Source: Chromatiales bacterium (GTDB lineage Bacteria; Pseudomonadota; Gammaproteobacteria; Steroidobacterales; Woeseiaceae). From it: 54,123 bases of DNA. The notes under the pieces were generated by a model. It had not been told where the DNA came from. It ran no database searches and was given only the letters and a program-made list of their open reading frames with translations. Location: contig SHLT01000005.1 in NCBI GenBank assembly GCA_004282875.1, forward strand, positions 1-54,123, in the 5' to 3' direction. Position 1 is the stretch's first letter; each line of letters opens with the position of its first letter. Both the position numbers and the translations under genes were made by a program. Below, in pieces: positions 9,895-19,280 of this stretch.

Positions 9895-10845
9895 ATGAGC
9901 GAAACTGTGCTCGTCTACAAGGGACCCGAGATTGCGGCGTATGGCTTTGGCGATCCGCACCCCTTCGGCACCGATCGCCACGACGTGTTCCATTCCGAGC
10001 TCGAGCGGGCCGGCCTGGAGGCGAACATCGACTTTGGCCACCCGAGGCCCGCGCTCGTTGACGAGCTGGCGCTGTTTCACACCGCCGAATACATCGATAA
10101 GGTCTCGCGCTTGTCGGCGACGGGCAAAGGCTGGCTGGACGATGGCGATACACCGGCCATAAAAGGCATCTACGATGCGGCATCGGCCGTTGTCGGCGCG
10201 GTTCTGTGCGCGGTCGATGAGGTCATGCACGATAACTACAAGCGCGCATTCGTCCCGATTGCCGGTCTCCATCATGCGGCGCGCGACCGCGCGGCCGGCT
10301 TTTGTGTGTTCAATGATTGCGGCATCGCCGCCGAGTACCTGCGGCGGGAATTCGCTCTGCAACGCGTTGCCTATGTCGATATCGACGCACATCACGGGGA
10401 TGGCGTTTTCTATGCCTTTGAAGAGGACCCCGACCTGATCTTTGCCGATATCCACGAGGATGGCCGATACCTGTACCCGGGCACCGGGCACGCCCACGAA
10501 ACGGGCAAAGGCCGGGCGAAGGGCACGAAGCTGAATATCCCGGTGCCGCCGGGTGCGGACGATGCCGAGTTCCGGCGCGCATGGGACCGGGTCGAGGCCT
10601 ACATCGACGCGCAGCGGCCCGAGTTCATACTGATGCAGTGCGGGGCCGACAGCCTCGAGGGCGATCCGATCACTCATATGGCCTGGACCGAGGATGCGCA
10701 CGCGTACGCGGCAGCGGCGCTGTGCCGGCTGGCGGACAAGCACTGCCAGGGCCGCATCATCGGGACCGGCGGCGGGGGGTATAACCGCAGAAACCTTGCC
10801 CGTGCCTGGACACGGGTGGTCCGGTCCTTTGTGGAGGCCGGATAA
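9895..10845 (+). CDS. Histone deacetylase superfamily hydrolase (class II-like)
   Basis: 316 residues from the ATG at 9895 ([10 protein letters not shown]); an upstream ATG at 9802 lies in the ettA promoter region. This is a zinc-dependent deacetylase/amidohydrolase fold with the substrate-channel block [18 protein letters not shown] and the metal-binding aspartate and histidine in [12 protein letters not shown]. Further conserved stretches are [16 protein letters not shown] and IGTGGGGYN near the C-terminus. Bacterial members deacetylate acetylated lysines (AcuC acts on acetyl-CoA synthetase), acetylpolyamines or other amides. With acs in the same window an AcuC-like role is tempting, but the two genes are 9 kb apart and the sequence does not decide the substrate. 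It stops 52 bp before glyA in the same direction. Confidence 0.85.
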   Translation: MSETVLVYKGPEIAAYGFGDPHPFGTDRHDVFHSELERAGLEANIDFGHPRPALVDELALFHTAEYIDKVSRLSATGKGWLDDGDTPAIKGIYDAASAVVGAVLCAVDEVMHDNYKRAFVPIAGLHHAARDRAAGFCVFNDCGIAAEYLRREFALQRVAYVDIDAHHGDGVFYAFEEDPDLIFADIHEDGRYLYPGTGHAHETGKGRAKGTKLNIPVPPGADDAEFRRAWDRVEAYIDAQRPEFILMQCGADSLEGDPITHMAWTEDAHAYAAAALCRLADKHCQGRIIGTGGGGYNRRNLARAWTRVVRSFVEAG

Positions 10846-10897
10846 CCCTGTAATATGCCGCCCTTTCCAGCCCAACCGACCGCGGAGTAACCCCCTG

Positions 10898-12151
10898 ATG
10901 TTCGACACCTCGATGACGATCGAGTCCTTCGATCCTGAAGTAGCCAAAGCCATAGAACTCGAGAACCAGCGCCAGGAAGAGCACATCGAGCTGATCGCCT
11001 CGGAGAACTACACGAGCCCGCGGGTCATGGCGGCGCAGGGCAGCAAGCTCACCAACAAGTATGCGGAAGGGTATCCCGGCAAACGCTACTACGGCGGTTG
11101 CGAGTTCGTGGACGATGTGGAAACCCTTGCTATCGAGCGCGCCAAGGAGTTGTTCGGTGCCGACTACGCCAACGTACAGCCGCACTCCGGTTCACAGGCG
11201 AACGGCGCGGTCTATCACGCGCTGGTCGAGCCGGGTGACACGATTCTCGGTATGAGCCTGAATGAGGGCGGCCACCTGACCCACGGGTCCCCCGTTAACT
11301 TCTCGGGCAAGCTGTTCAACGTGGTGCCTTATGGCCTCGATCCCGAAACCAGCCTGATCGACTACGACCAGGTCCAGGCACTGGCGACCGAACACAAGCC
11401 GAAAATGATTATTGCCGGTTTTTCGGCGTACTCGCAGATCGCCGACTGGGCACGTTTTCGTGAGATCGCCGACAGCGTGGGCGCCTACCTGTTCGTGGAC
11501 ATGGCGCACGTCGCGGGCCTCGTAGCAGCAGGCCTCTATCCGAGCCCCATCCCGCATGCAGACGTGTGCACGACGACGACGCACAAGACGCTGCGCGGAC
11601 CGCGCGGCGGTCTGATTCTCGCGCGCAAGAACGACGAACTGACAAAGCGCTTCAACTCGCTGGTATTCCCGGGGACGCAGGGCGGCCCGTTGATGCATGT
11701 CATTGCTGCCAAGGCGATCGCGCTCAAGGAGGCGCTCGAGCCCGGCTTCAAGGATTACCAGGCGAAGGTCATCGAGAATGCCAAGGCCATGGCCGACGTT
11801 CTCAACGAACGTGGTTATCCGATTGTCTCGGGCGGTACCGAGAATCACCTGATGCTCGTGAGCCTGATCGAACAGGGCCTTACCGGCAAGGCTGCCGACG
11901 CGGCGCTTGGCCGCGCCTACATTACGGTGAACAAGAATTCGGTCCCGAATGATCCCCAGTCGCCCTTCGTCACGAGTGGTCTGCGCCTCGGCACACCCGC
12001 TATCACGACGCGCGGCTTTGGCGTCGACGAAACCCGGCAGCTGACAGGCTGGATAGCGGATATACTGGACGATCTTGAGAACGAGGAGACGATCGATCGC
12101 GTCCGTCAGCAGGTGCTCGAGCTCTGCGCGAGATTTCCTGTCTACGGCTGA
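10898..12151 (+). CDS. glyA: Serine hydroxymethyltransferase
   Basis: 417 residues from the ATG at 10898, the same length as E. coli GlyA. This PLP enzyme interconverts serine + tetrahydrofolate with glycine + 5,10-methylene-THF, feeding purine, thymidylate and methionine synthesis. Conserved blocks are [49 protein letters not shown] and [17 protein letters not shown]. The PLP lysine is in [14 protein letters not shown]. Downstream, nrdR begins 12 bp after the stop, so glyA probably heads the nrdR-rib-nusB run or is read together with it. A TAATAT at 10852-10857 might be a -10 element, but its -35 is poor. Confidence 0.98.
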   Translation: MFDTSMTIESFDPEVAKAIELENQRQEEHIELIASENYTSPRVMAAQGSKLTNKYAEGYPGKRYYGGCEFVDDVETLAIERAKELFGADYANVQPHSGSQANGAVYHALVEPGDTILGMSLNEGGHLTHGSPVNFSGKLFNVVPYGLDPETSLIDYDQVQALATEHKPKMIIAGFSAYSQIADWARFREIADSVGAYLFVDMAHVAGLVAAGLYPSPIPHADVCTTTTHKTLRGPRGGLILARKNDELTKRFNSLVFPGTQGGPLMHVIAAKAIALKEALEPGFKDYQAKVIENAKAMADVLNERGYPIVSGGTENHLMLVSLIEQGLTGKAADAALGRAYITVNKNSVPNDPQSPFVTSGLRLGTPAITTRGFGVDETRQLTGWIADILDDLENEETIDRVRQQVLELCARFPVYG

Positions 12152-12163
12152 TCGTACCGGCGA

Positions 12164-12682
12164 ATGCACTGTCCGTTTTGTGCCCACGATGAGACCAAGG
12201 TCATCGACTCGCGCCTGGCGGGCGAGGGTCGGCAAATTCGCAGGCGCAGGCAATGCCTGGCATGCAACGAACGCTTCACGACATTCGAGACCGCCGAGCT
12301 GGTCATGCCACGGCTGGTCAAGAACGACGGCCGCCGCCAGCCGTTCGACGAAAACAAGTTGCGCAACAGCATGGTGCGCGCGCTCGAGAAGCGCCCGGTA
12401 CCCAGCGACGAGCTTGAAGAAGCTGTCGGGCACCTGATTCACAAGCTGCGCACGATGGGGGAACGCGAGGTACCGTCGCGGCTGGTCGGTGAATTCGTCA
12501 TGGAGGAGCTGCGCGCGCTCGACGAGGTCGCCTATGTGCGATTCGCATCCGTCTACCGCCGTTTCCAGGACATCACCGAGTTCGAAGACGAGATCAAACG
12601 TCTGCAAAAAATCTCCCAGACGGCCGCGAGTCGCGAACAAATGTCGCTGCTGCCCGAGCTGCTGGGCAAGAAGAAGGACTAG
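12164..12682 (+). CDS. nrdR: Transcriptional repressor NrdR
   Basis: 172 residues. The N-terminal zinc finger CPFC (3-6) pairs with CLACN (about 32-35), followed by the basic RRRRQ DNA-binding face. An ATP-cone domain (about 49-139) holds [29 protein letters not shown] and [14 protein letters not shown]. NrdR senses ATP/dATP and represses ribonucleotide reductase operons at paired NrdR boxes. It sits between glyA and ribD with a 12-bp gap before and a 2-bp gap after, a common proteobacterial arrangement (glyA-nrdR-ribD). No NrdR box or reductase gene is in the window, so its targets lie elsewhere. Confidence 0.97.
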   Translation: MHCPFCAHDETKVIDSRLAGEGRQIRRRRQCLACNERFTTFETAELVMPRLVKNDGRRQPFDENKLRNSMVRALEKRPVPSDELEEAVGHLIHKLRTMGEREVPSRLVGEFVMEELRALDEVAYVRFASVYRRFQDITEFEDEIKRLQKISQTAASREQMSLLPELLGKKKD

Positions 12683-12684
12683 GC

Positions 12685-13779
12685 ATGTACTCCACAGATG
12701 ACTGCACGCATATGGCGCGTGCGTTGCAGCTGGCGGCGCGCGGACGTTACTCGGCACATCCCAATCCGATGGTCGGCTGCGTGATCGTGCGCGACGGCGA
12801 GGTCGTCGGCGAGGGCTGGCACGAGAAGGCCGGAGAAGCGCATGCGGAGATCAACGCCCTGCGAGCGGCCGGTGATAAAGCGCGGGGCGCGACAGCCTTT
12901 GTTTCACTTGAGCCCTGTGCCCATACGGGCAAGACACCACCCTGTGCGGCCGCACTGATCGAGGGCGGCATCAAACGAGTGGTTGCGGCCATGCAGGATC
13001 CGTTTGTCGAGGTGGCGGGAGGCGGCCTGAGCAGGCTGCGCGATGCCGGGGTCGAGGTGGATGTAGGGCTGATGCAGTCGGCGGCCGAGGCTCTGAATGC
13101 CGGATTCGTGCGTCGCGTTACGGGCGGGCGTCCGCGCGTGCGGCTCAAGATTGCGGCAAGCCTTGACGGGGCGATTGCGATGGCCAGCGGTGAGAGCCAG
13201 TGGATAACCGGTGCCGAGGCCCGCCACGATGTGCAGCGGCTGCGGGCGCAATCAGGGGCGGTCATGACCGGAATCGGGACGGTCCTGGCTGATGACCCAT
13301 CACTTAACGTGCGCGCGCGCGATCTGGATACGCGCGGGCTGCAGCCTCTGCGCGTCGTTCTCGACAGCCACCTGAGGATGCCCCTGACGGCAAAGATGCT
13401 CACCCTGTCCGGCGGTACGCTGGTCTGCTGTGTGGGCGAACGCGACGCCGGACCGTTGGAGGACGCGGGGGCCGAAGTGCGCGAATTCGGCGCACATGGC
13501 GAGGTCGTCAACGTTTTCGAGGTGCTGGCGTCGCTGAGTGAGCGCGAGATCAACGACGTGCTCGTGGAAGCCGGGCCTCGCCTTGCCGGCTATCTTCTGG
13601 AAAAAGAACTCGTCGATGAGCTTGTGATTTACCAGTCACCCCACATAATGGGCTCCAGTACACGCGGCATGTTCGAAACACCGGCATGGGAGGCGCTGGC
13701 GGATCGTAAGACGCTCGATGTCACCGATGTTCGTCGCGTCGGTGTCGACACGAAGACAACAGCGACTATTCAATACTGA
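12685..13779 (+). CDS. ribD: Bifunctional riboflavin deaminase/reductase
   Basis: 364 residues. The N-terminal cytidine-deaminase-like domain (about 1-145) has the zinc ligands in HAEINALRAAG and SLEPCAHTGKTPPCAAALI. The C-terminal reductase domain (about 148-364) includes RPRVRLKIAASLDGAIAMAS, SGAVMTGIGTVLADDPSLNVR and DVLVEAGPRLAGYLL. The enzyme catalyses the second and third steps after GTP ring opening, giving 5-amino-6-ribitylaminouracil phosphate. Its stop overlaps the ribE start (TGATG at 13777-13781), which suggests translational coupling. No FMN riboswitch precedes it, since the gap to nrdR is only 2 bp. Confidence 0.97.
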   Translation: MYSTDDCTHMARALQLAARGRYSAHPNPMVGCVIVRDGEVVGEGWHEKAGEAHAEINALRAAGDKARGATAFVSLEPCAHTGKTPPCAAALIEGGIKRVVAAMQDPFVEVAGGGLSRLRDAGVEVDVGLMQSAAEALNAGFVRRVTGGRPRVRLKIAASLDGAIAMASGESQWITGAEARHDVQRLRAQSGAVMTGIGTVLADDPSLNVRARDLDTRGLQPLRVVLDSHLRMPLTAKMLTLSGGTLVCCVGERDAGPLEDAGAEVREFGAHGEVVNVFEVLASLSEREINDVLVEAGPRLAGYLLEKELVDELVIYQSPHIMGSSTRGMFETPAWEALADRKTLDVTDVRRVGVDTKTTATIQY

Positions 13780-14417
13780 TGTTTACAGGAATTATTAAGG
13801 CCAAGGGCACGATCAAGGCGATGGAGCAGCGCGGCGGCGACGTACGCCTCAGTGTACGCTCCGACGGACTGCCCTGGTCGGATTACGAACTCGGCGAAAG
13901 CATCGCCGTCAATGGTGTTTGCCTGACCGCGGTTGAACTGTACGACGATGGTTTCGACACCGACGTTTCCGTCGAAACCCTCGACGTCACTGCACTCGGC
14001 GGGCTCGATATCGGGTCCCCGGTCAATCTCGAACCGGCGATCAGCCTGGGCGAGCGGCTTGGCGGTCACCTGGTGAGCGGCCACGTGGACTGCACGGGCA
14101 AGGTCGTGTCACGCGCGACCGATGCCCGGTCGATACGCCTGTCGATAGAAATCCCGAAGGAATACGCCCGCTACGTGGCGAAGAAGGGCTCGGTCTGTGT
14201 CGACGGCGTCAGCCTTACCGTCAACGAGGTATCGGGAAACCTGTTCGAATTGAATATCATCCCGCATACCACCGAGGTCACAATCATCGACGACTATGCA
14301 CCCGGCACTGTCGTCAATGTCGAGGTCGACCTGCTGGCGCGCTACCTGGAGCGGTTGCTGGACAAGGACGGCGACGGAATTTCCCTGGAATTTTTAAAGG
14401 CCCATGGCTATGCCTGA
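13779..14417 (+). CDS. ribE: Riboflavin synthase (alpha subunit)
   Basis: 212 residues with the tandem lumazine-binding domains of the trimeric enzyme. The start MFTGIIKAKGTI is diagnostic, followed by GESIAVNGVCLTAVE. The second repeat has GGHLVSGHVDCTGKVVS and KGSVCVDGVSLTVNEVSG. It dismutates two 6,7-dimethyl-8-ribityllumazine molecules to riboflavin and the pyrimidinedione that RibH reuses. It overlaps ribD by one base and the ribBX start by 14 bases, so the block is probably co-translated. The C-terminus (LEFLKAHGYA) extends a little past the second repeat. Confidence 0.97.
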   Translation: MFTGIIKAKGTIKAMEQRGGDVRLSVRSDGLPWSDYELGESIAVNGVCLTAVELYDDGFDTDVSVETLDVTALGGLDIGSPVNLEPAISLGERLGGHLVSGHVDCTGKVVSRATDARSIRLSIEIPKEYARYVAKKGSVCVDGVSLTVNEVSGNLFELNIIPHTTEVTIIDDYAPGTVVNVEVDLLARYLERLLDKDGDGISLEFLKAHGYA

Positions 14418-15549
14418 CAACACAACGATGCACCCCAGTGCGGCGACTGCGCCGTTCAGCGCCATCGAAGACATCATTGCCGACATTGCGGACGGCAAGA
14501 TGGTCGTGATGGTTGACGATGAAAATCGCGAGAACGAGGGTGACCTGATCATGGCGGCCGCCAAAGTACGGCCCGAGGACATCAACTACATGGCCATGCA
14601 CGGTCGTGGCCTGATTTGCCTGACGATGTCGCGCGAGCGCTGCAAACAACTGCGCCTGCCGCTCATGGTCAGCGACACCGACCAGCATCACGCAACGAAT
14701 TTCACGATCTCCATCGAAGCGGCCGAAGGCATCACCACGGGTATCTCCGCCCACGATCGTGCCAAAACCATCCAGGCTGCCGTTGCCGATGGCGCGAAGC
14801 CGGAGCACCTGCGCCAGCCGGGACACATTTTCCCCGTGATGGCACAACCCGGTGGCGTTCTTACACGCGCCGGACACACGGAAGCCGGGTGCGATCTTGC
14901 GCGCCTGGCCGGACTGGAGCCCGCGGCAGCCATTGTCGAGATTCTGAACGACGACGGCACGATGGCGCGCCGGCCCGATCTCGAGAAATTCGCTCGAGCG
15001 CACGGTATCCGGATCGGTACGATTGCGGACCTGATTCGCTACCGTCTCGAAAAAGAGCGCAATGTAGAACGTATTGCCGAGAGGCCGATCAAAACCGAGT
15101 TTGGCGAGTTCACGCTGTATTGCTATGACGACCACGTGAACCGTTCCGTGCATGTCGCGCTGGTGAAGGGAGATCTCGAGAAGGTCGACACACCGCTCGT
15201 GCGTGTGCATCTTCAGGATACCCTGGGCGACGTGGTCGGCGTGCAAAGCGAGTCGTTGGGATGGCCGTTGCACAATGCGATTGAACGCATCGGCGGTGAG
15301 GAGGCGGGTGTTATCGTGCTGCTTCGTGACCAGGAAACGTCGCGCGACTTCATCGACGCGGTCGAGAATCTCGGCCGGCATCGTGATGATCTCGAAAAAC
15401 AGCGAAGTGGGGACGCCGTGCTGCGGACCTATGGCATTGGTGCACAGATCCTGCGTGACCTCGGCCTCAGCAAAATCCGTGTATTATCAGCGCCTAAACA
15501 AATGTACGCGATCTCGGGTTTCGACCTCGAAATTACCGAGTACGTCTGA
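14404..15549 (+). CDS. ribBX: DHBP synthase with degenerate GTP cyclohydrolase II domain (RibBX type)
   Basis: 381 residues. The RibB half (about 20-220) is intact: VDDENRENEGDLIMAA, HGRGLICLTMS, HATNFTISIEAAEG and GHIFPVMAQPGGVLTRAGHT. It makes 3,4-dihydroxy-2-butanone 4-phosphate from ribulose 5-phosphate. The GTP cyclohydrolase II half (about 225-381) keeps the fold outline (LVRVHLQDTLGDVVG) but lacks the three zinc-binding cysteines of the CX10CXC motif, having T/D, S and S at those places. The catalytic EGRG region is also lost. This matches the RibBX variant described in Proteobacteria, so GTP ring opening must depend on a separate RibA outside the window. An alternative ATG lies at 14410. 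Confidence 0.9.
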   Translation: MAMPDNTTMHPSAATAPFSAIEDIIADIADGKMVVMVDDENRENEGDLIMAAAKVRPEDINYMAMHGRGLICLTMSRERCKQLRLPLMVSDTDQHHATNFTISIEAAEGITTGISAHDRAKTIQAAVADGAKPEHLRQPGHIFPVMAQPGGVLTRAGHTEAGCDLARLAGLEPAAAIVEILNDDGTMARRPDLEKFARAHGIRIGTIADLIRYRLEKERNVERIAERPIKTEFGEFTLYCYDDHVNRSVHVALVKGDLEKVDTPLVRVHLQDTLGDVVGVQSESLGWPLHNAIERIGGEEAGVIVLLRDQETSRDFIDAVENLGRHRDDLEKQRSGDAVLRTYGIGAQILRDLGLSKIRVLSAPKQMYAISGFDLEITEYV

Positions 15550-15564
15550 CAAGAACGGCTCAGC

Positions 15565-16038
15565 ATGGACAAAATCAAGACTACAGAAGGCGACCCGATC
15601 GTTCGCGACGGACGGTTTGCAATCGTTGCAGCGCGGTTTAACGAGTTTATCGTCGAATCTCTGATTAAGGCTGCGGTGCATTGCCTGCGCCAGCACGGGG
15701 CCGATGACGGCGATATCGAGATCATCCGTGTTCCGGGTGCATTCGAAATGCCGCTGGCCGTTGACAAGGTTGCCGGGACCCGGCGCTTTGACGGCATCAT
15801 TGCCCTGGGCGCGGTCATTCGTGGCGGCACCCCGCATTTTGACTATGTAGCAGGAGAATGCGTCAAGGGCATCACGGCGGCAGGTCAGCGCCATGGTGTT
15901 CCTATCGGTAACGGTGTCCTGACTGTCGACACGATCGAGCAGGCAATAGAGCGCGCCGGCACCAAAGCGGGCAACAAGGGCGAGGAAGCCACGCTCGCCG
16001 TGGTCGAGATGGTCAATCTACTCAGAAAAATCGACTAA
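15565..16038 (+). CDS. ribH: 6,7-dimethyl-8-ribityllumazine synthase
   Basis: 157 residues, the normal length for a lumazine synthase subunit that assembles into pentamers or icosahedra. Visible are the aromatic/substrate block [16 protein letters not shown], the PGAFEMPLA loop, [17 protein letters not shown] with the catalytic histidine, and [20 protein letters not shown]. It condenses the RibD pathway product with the RibB product. It lies 15 bp after ribBX, and its TAATG stop overlaps the start of nusB by one base, continuing the operon. Confidence 0.97.
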   Translation: MDKIKTTEGDPIVRDGRFAIVAARFNEFIVESLIKAAVHCLRQHGADDGDIEIIRVPGAFEMPLAVDKVAGTRRFDGIIALGAVIRGGTPHFDYVAGECVKGITAAGQRHGVPIGNGVLTVDTIEQAIERAGTKAGNKGEEATLAVVEMVNLLRKID

Positions 16039-16493
16039 TGAGCAAATCCGCCCAGGCTGGAGCAGGCGCCCGCACGCGCGCCCGCGAGTTGATGGTGCAG
16101 GCGCTCTATCAAAAGCAGATTGCCGGCCACACGACGGCCGAACTCGTCGCGCAGTTCCGCGACGACACCGCGTACGCACGCGTGGACCAGGCGTTTTTCG
16201 ACGAGCTGTTCCCCGCGATCAGCAACGGCCAGGAGCATATCGAGAAGAAGATCGACAGCCTGATCGATCGACCGCTGGCACAGCTCGACCCCATCGAATT
16301 GTCGATCCTTCTGATCGGTGTACACGAACTCGAGACCCGCATCGACATTCCTTACAAAGTCGTCATTAACGAGGGCGTCAACCTCGCCAAGCGCTTCGGA
16401 TCGACGGACGGGCACAAGTACATCAACGCTTGCCTCGACGTTGCCGCGCAATCACTGCGCGAAGTCGAGGTTTCCGCAAACGCCGGTGGATGA
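16038..16493 (+). CDS. nusB: Transcription antitermination factor NusB
   Basis: 151 residues, all-helical NusB fold: an ARTRARELMVQALYQKQIAG N-terminal helix, then LAQLDPIELSILLIGVHEL and the C-terminal IPYKVVINEGVNLAKRFGST and HKYINACLDVAAQSLR. NusB binds boxA RNA with NusE (S10) and supports rRNA antitermination. Linkage to ribH on one side and thiL on the other is the common proteobacterial order. It overlaps the proposed GTG start of thiL by 8 bp. Confidence 0.97.
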   Translation: MSKSAQAGAGARTRARELMVQALYQKQIAGHTTAELVAQFRDDTAYARVDQAFFDELFPAISNGQEHIEKKIDSLIDRPLAQLDPIELSILLIGVHELETRIDIPYKVVINEGVNLAKRFGSTDGHKYINACLDVAAQSLREVEVSANAGG

Positions 16494-17400
16494 ATTTGAA
16501 CTGATTCGTCGCTTTTTTTCACGCGACGCACAGGCAACCGATGTTGGCGTCGGCGATGACGGCGCCGTGATGACACCAACACCCGGGACACAGCAAGTCC
16601 AGGTTATCGACACGCTGGTCGAGGGCGTGCATTTTCCAGCCAATATCACGGCAGCCGACGTCGGTTACCGGGCCGTGGCGGTTAACCTCTCGGACATTGC
16701 CGCGATGGGCGCCCGCCCACGCTGGATGACACTCGCACTAACCTTGTGGGACAAGGACGAACTCTGGGTCGAAGACTTCGCGGCCGGGATGTTTGCGGCG
16801 GCGGATGAGCATGGTGTAGTCCTGGTTGGCGGGGATACGACGCGAGGCGATTCCGTTGTTGTTTCGATCAATGTGACGGGCGAAGTCGAAGACGGCGCGG
16901 CCCTCCTTAGAAGTGGCGCGAAAGTGGGTGACACCGTGTTCGTTACCGGCACAGTGGGTGATGCCGCCGCCGGACTCGAGCTGCTCCAGCAGGGAGAACA
17001 TGATGAATTTCTTGTCGGAAGATTCCTGCGGCCGACGGCAAGGCTGGCGCTGGGCAGGATGCTCGTCGGCAAAGCGCATGCGGCCATCGACATCTCCGAC
17101 GGTTTGGTGGCCGACCTCAGCAAGCTGCTGGCCGCCAGCGGACTGGGCGCACAGATCAATGTCGAGAACGTACCGGTGTCCTCGGCGCTGACGGCGCGCT
17201 TCGATGACAAGACGGCGCTGCAGTTTGCGCTCTCCGGAGGCGACGACTACGAACTCTGCTTCACGGCACCGGCGGACGCGGTAGCTGCAATCGACGGCAT
17301 CACCGCGATCGGCACGGTGACGGCCGACGAGGGCCTGGAGTGTCGGCGGGGCGGCGAGATTGTTGACGTCGACGTCAGCGGTTACCGTCACTTCACATGA
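16486..17400 (+). CDS. thiL: Thiamine-monophosphate kinase
   Basis: 304 residues when started at the GTG at 16486, which gives the canonical opening VDEFELIRRFF; ATG codons upstream would only extend into nusB. PurM/AIR synthase-like fold with GVGDDGAVM, DTLVEGVHFP, the glycine-rich VAVNLSDIAAMGARPRWMTL, GGDTTRGDSVVVS, DISDGLVADL and SGGDDYELCF. It phosphorylates thiamine monophosphate to the pyrophosphate cofactor. It overlaps nusB upstream by 8 bp and pgpA downstream by 4 bp (ATGA), and is part of the same transcription unit. Confidence 0.95.
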   Translation: MDEFELIRRFFSRDAQATDVGVGDDGAVMTPTPGTQQVQVIDTLVEGVHFPANITAADVGYRAVAVNLSDIAAMGARPRWMTLALTLWDKDELWVEDFAAGMFAAADEHGVVLVGGDTTRGDSVVVSINVTGEVEDGAALLRSGAKVGDTVFVTGTVGDAAAGLELLQQGEHDEFLVGRFLRPTARLALGRMLVGKAHAAIDISDGLVADLSKLLAASGLGAQINVENVPVSSALTARFDDKTALQFALSGGDDYELCFTAPADAVAAIDGITAIGTVTADEGLECRRGGEIVDVDVSGYRHFT

Positions 17401-17885
17401 GCGCAGGTCCGGACAAGCTCGCACGCACGGTGCTCCGGGATCCGGTGCATTTCCTGGCGTTCGGCTTCGGCACCGGGCTGATGCCCTTCGCGCCGGGCAC
17501 TTTCGGCTCGATTCCTGGCGTCATCCTCTTCTGGCTGACGATGGATTTCGGACTTTATGTTCAATTGGGGCTGGTCGCGGCAATGACGCTGGTGGGAATC
17601 TGGCTGTGCGGCGAAAGCGCCAGGCGCATCGGCGTGCATGATCACGGTGGCATCGTGTGGGACGAGATTGTCGGCATGTACGTGACCTTGCTGGTGGCGC
17701 CCGTCACTGTCGTCGGATTCGTGCTTGCGTTTGTCTTTTTTCGCGTGATGGATATTGTCAAACCCTGGCCGATTCGGGACCTGGATCACAGTATCCATGG
17801 GGGTCTGGGAATTATGCTGGATGACCTCGTAGCTGCCCTGTATGCCGCATTGTTACTGACTTTGTATGGGTGGCTCATGACCTGA
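17397..17885 (+). CDS. pgpA: Phosphatidylglycerophosphatase A
   Basis: 162 residues, inner-membrane enzyme that dephosphorylates phosphatidylglycerophosphate to phosphatidylglycerol. Signatures are FGFGTGLMPFAPGTFGS at the start and HDHGGIVWDEIVGMYVTL with the catalytic acidic residues. Hydrophobic segments lie around 37-60, 95-115 and 140-160, and FRVMDIVKPWPIRDLD precedes the last one. It overlaps thiL by ATGA, the standard thiL-pgpA order. The kinase gene 13 bp downstream may be read from the same message. Confidence 0.96.
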   Translation: MSAGPDKLARTVLRDPVHFLAFGFGTGLMPFAPGTFGSIPGVILFWLTMDFGLYVQLGLVAAMTLVGIWLCGESARRIGVHDHGGIVWDEIVGMYVTLLVAPVTVVGFVLAFVFFRVMDIVKPWPIRDLDHSIHGGLGIMLDDLVAALYAALLLTLYGWLMT

Positions 17886-17898
17886 ACTGTGAGACAAC

Positions 17899-19203
17899 AT
17901 GGCCAGCAAGGTATCTGAGATCACGCGCCCGTCAGACGTGCCCGAAAAAATCGGTAAGTACGTCATCATCAACAAGATTGGCAAGGGCAGCACCGGTACC
18001 GTTTACCTGTCTCACGACCCGTACTACCGTCGCGACGTCGCGATCAAGGTCTACAACATCGAAGAGGATGCCGATGCCGAGCGCGCGAAGGTGTCCCGCA
18101 AGATGTTCTTCAACGAAGCCCACATGGTCGGCATGTTGCAGCACCCGAACATCATGCCGATCTACGACGCCGGCGAGGAAGACGGCAGCTACTACGTTGT
18201 CACCGAACACATCCAGGGCGCACGTACGCTGGCCGCCTATTGCCGCCCCGATAACCTGTTGCGCGTCGATGATGTCGTCGAAATCATCTACAAGTGCGCC
18301 AAGGCACTGCACTACGCGCACGGTCGCGGCGTCATCCATCGAGACATCAAGCCATCGAACGTCATGCTCACCATCGACAACGACGTGCGCATCATCGACT
18401 TTGGCATTGCGATCGTCAGCGACTCCGAGGTATCGCGAATCGAAGGCATCGCGGGCTCACCGAGCTACATGTCGCCGGAGCAGGTGCAGTCGGAGGAACT
18501 GACGCCACGCTCTGACCTGTATTCATTGGGCGCCGTCATGTACGAACTGTTGACCGGGTTCCGCCCGTTCCGCGCCGACAACCTGTCAAAACTTCTGCAC
18601 CAGATCGTGTACGCGACACCGCCACCGATTCACACCTATCGCGACGATCTTCCCGAAGAACTCGAGCACGTCGTCATGACGACGATGCAAAAAGAACCGA
18701 ACAAGCGTCTCACCACGGGCAACGCGATGGCGGCAGAGCTAACGCGTGTCTACAAGGACCTGCGCCAGAAATACGACAGCCTCGATAACCAGGAGCATTT
18801 TGACCTGCTCCGTACGCTGCACTTTTTCCACGAGTTTTCCCATGCCGAAATTTGGGAAGTCCTGCGCGCCTCCGACTGGCACGAGTACAAGGACAGCGAA
18901 GATATCGTGCGCGAAGGGGAAGTCGACGATCGTTTCTACATTATCGTGTCGGGCGCGGTTGAAGTGCAGGCTAACGGCAACAGCATCGGCACTCTGAGCA
19001 ATGGCGATTGTTTTGGCGAGACCAGCTATGTGCGCGGTGCCAAGCGCCAGGCTTCGATTCAGGCCCGGGGCCAGGTGACGATACTGCGCGTGAGTTCGAC
19101 ACTCATGGAGCAGGTCTCATCAGCCTGTCAGCTGCGCTTCAACAAGGTCTTTCTGCGTTCATTGATCACCCGATTGCAGGGCAGCGGCGGCGCCAATACC
19201 TGA
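17899..19203 (+). CDS. Ser/Thr protein kinase with C-terminal cyclic-nucleotide-binding domain
   Basis: 434 residues. A complete Hanks-type kinase occupies about 20-285. It has a glycine loop GKGSTGTVY, the ATP lysine K50 in VAIK, E73 in the C helix, catalytic HRDIKPSN (D149), DFG (D167), and the activation and APE-equivalent region SPSYMSPEQ. A CNB domain occupies about 310-430, with REGEVDDRFYIIVSGAVEV and a phosphate-binding-cassette-like FGETSYVRGAKRQASI that keeps the E and R used to hold cAMP or cGMP. No transmembrane helix is seen, so it is probably cytosolic. The architecture resembles a cyclic-nucleotide-regulated kinase with the order reversed relative to eukaryotic PKG. Ligand and substrates are unknown. 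It is only 13 bp after pgpA. Confidence 0.9.
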   Translation: MASKVSEITRPSDVPEKIGKYVIINKIGKGSTGTVYLSHDPYYRRDVAIKVYNIEEDADAERAKVSRKMFFNEAHMVGMLQHPNIMPIYDAGEEDGSYYVVTEHIQGARTLAAYCRPDNLLRVDDVVEIIYKCAKALHYAHGRGVIHRDIKPSNVMLTIDNDVRIIDFGIAIVSDSEVSRIEGIAGSPSYMSPEQVQSEELTPRSDLYSLGAVMYELLTGFRPFRADNLSKLLHQIVYATPPPIHTYRDDLPEELEHVVMTTMQKEPNKRLTTGNAMAAELTRVYKDLRQKYDSLDNQEHFDLLRTLHFFHEFSHAEIWEVLRASDWHEYKDSEDIVREGEVDDRFYIIVSGAVEVQANGNSIGTLSNGDCFGETSYVRGAKRQASIQARGQVTILRVSSTLMEQVSSACQLRFNKVFLRSLITRLQGSGGANT

Positions 19204-19280
19204 TCGCCTGGCAAAGGGCGATACGCACTTACGTATAAACAGCAATTAACCTCCGCGCGGCGAGGCGTATTCTGGCGCGC

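Noticed and set aside
9824-10183. Upstream extension of ettA to 10183
   Set aside because: It would add 120 residues not found in the family and would overlap the start of the divergent deacetylase-like gene; MAQYIYTM at 9823 is the family start.
12152-12684. An FMN riboswitch before ribD
   Set aside because: The gaps around nrdR are 12 and 2 bp and no RFN-element sequence is visible.
11192-12757. A 521-codon minus-strand open frame across glyA, nrdR and the start of ribD
   Set aside because: It spans three certain genes and shows no domain or signal.
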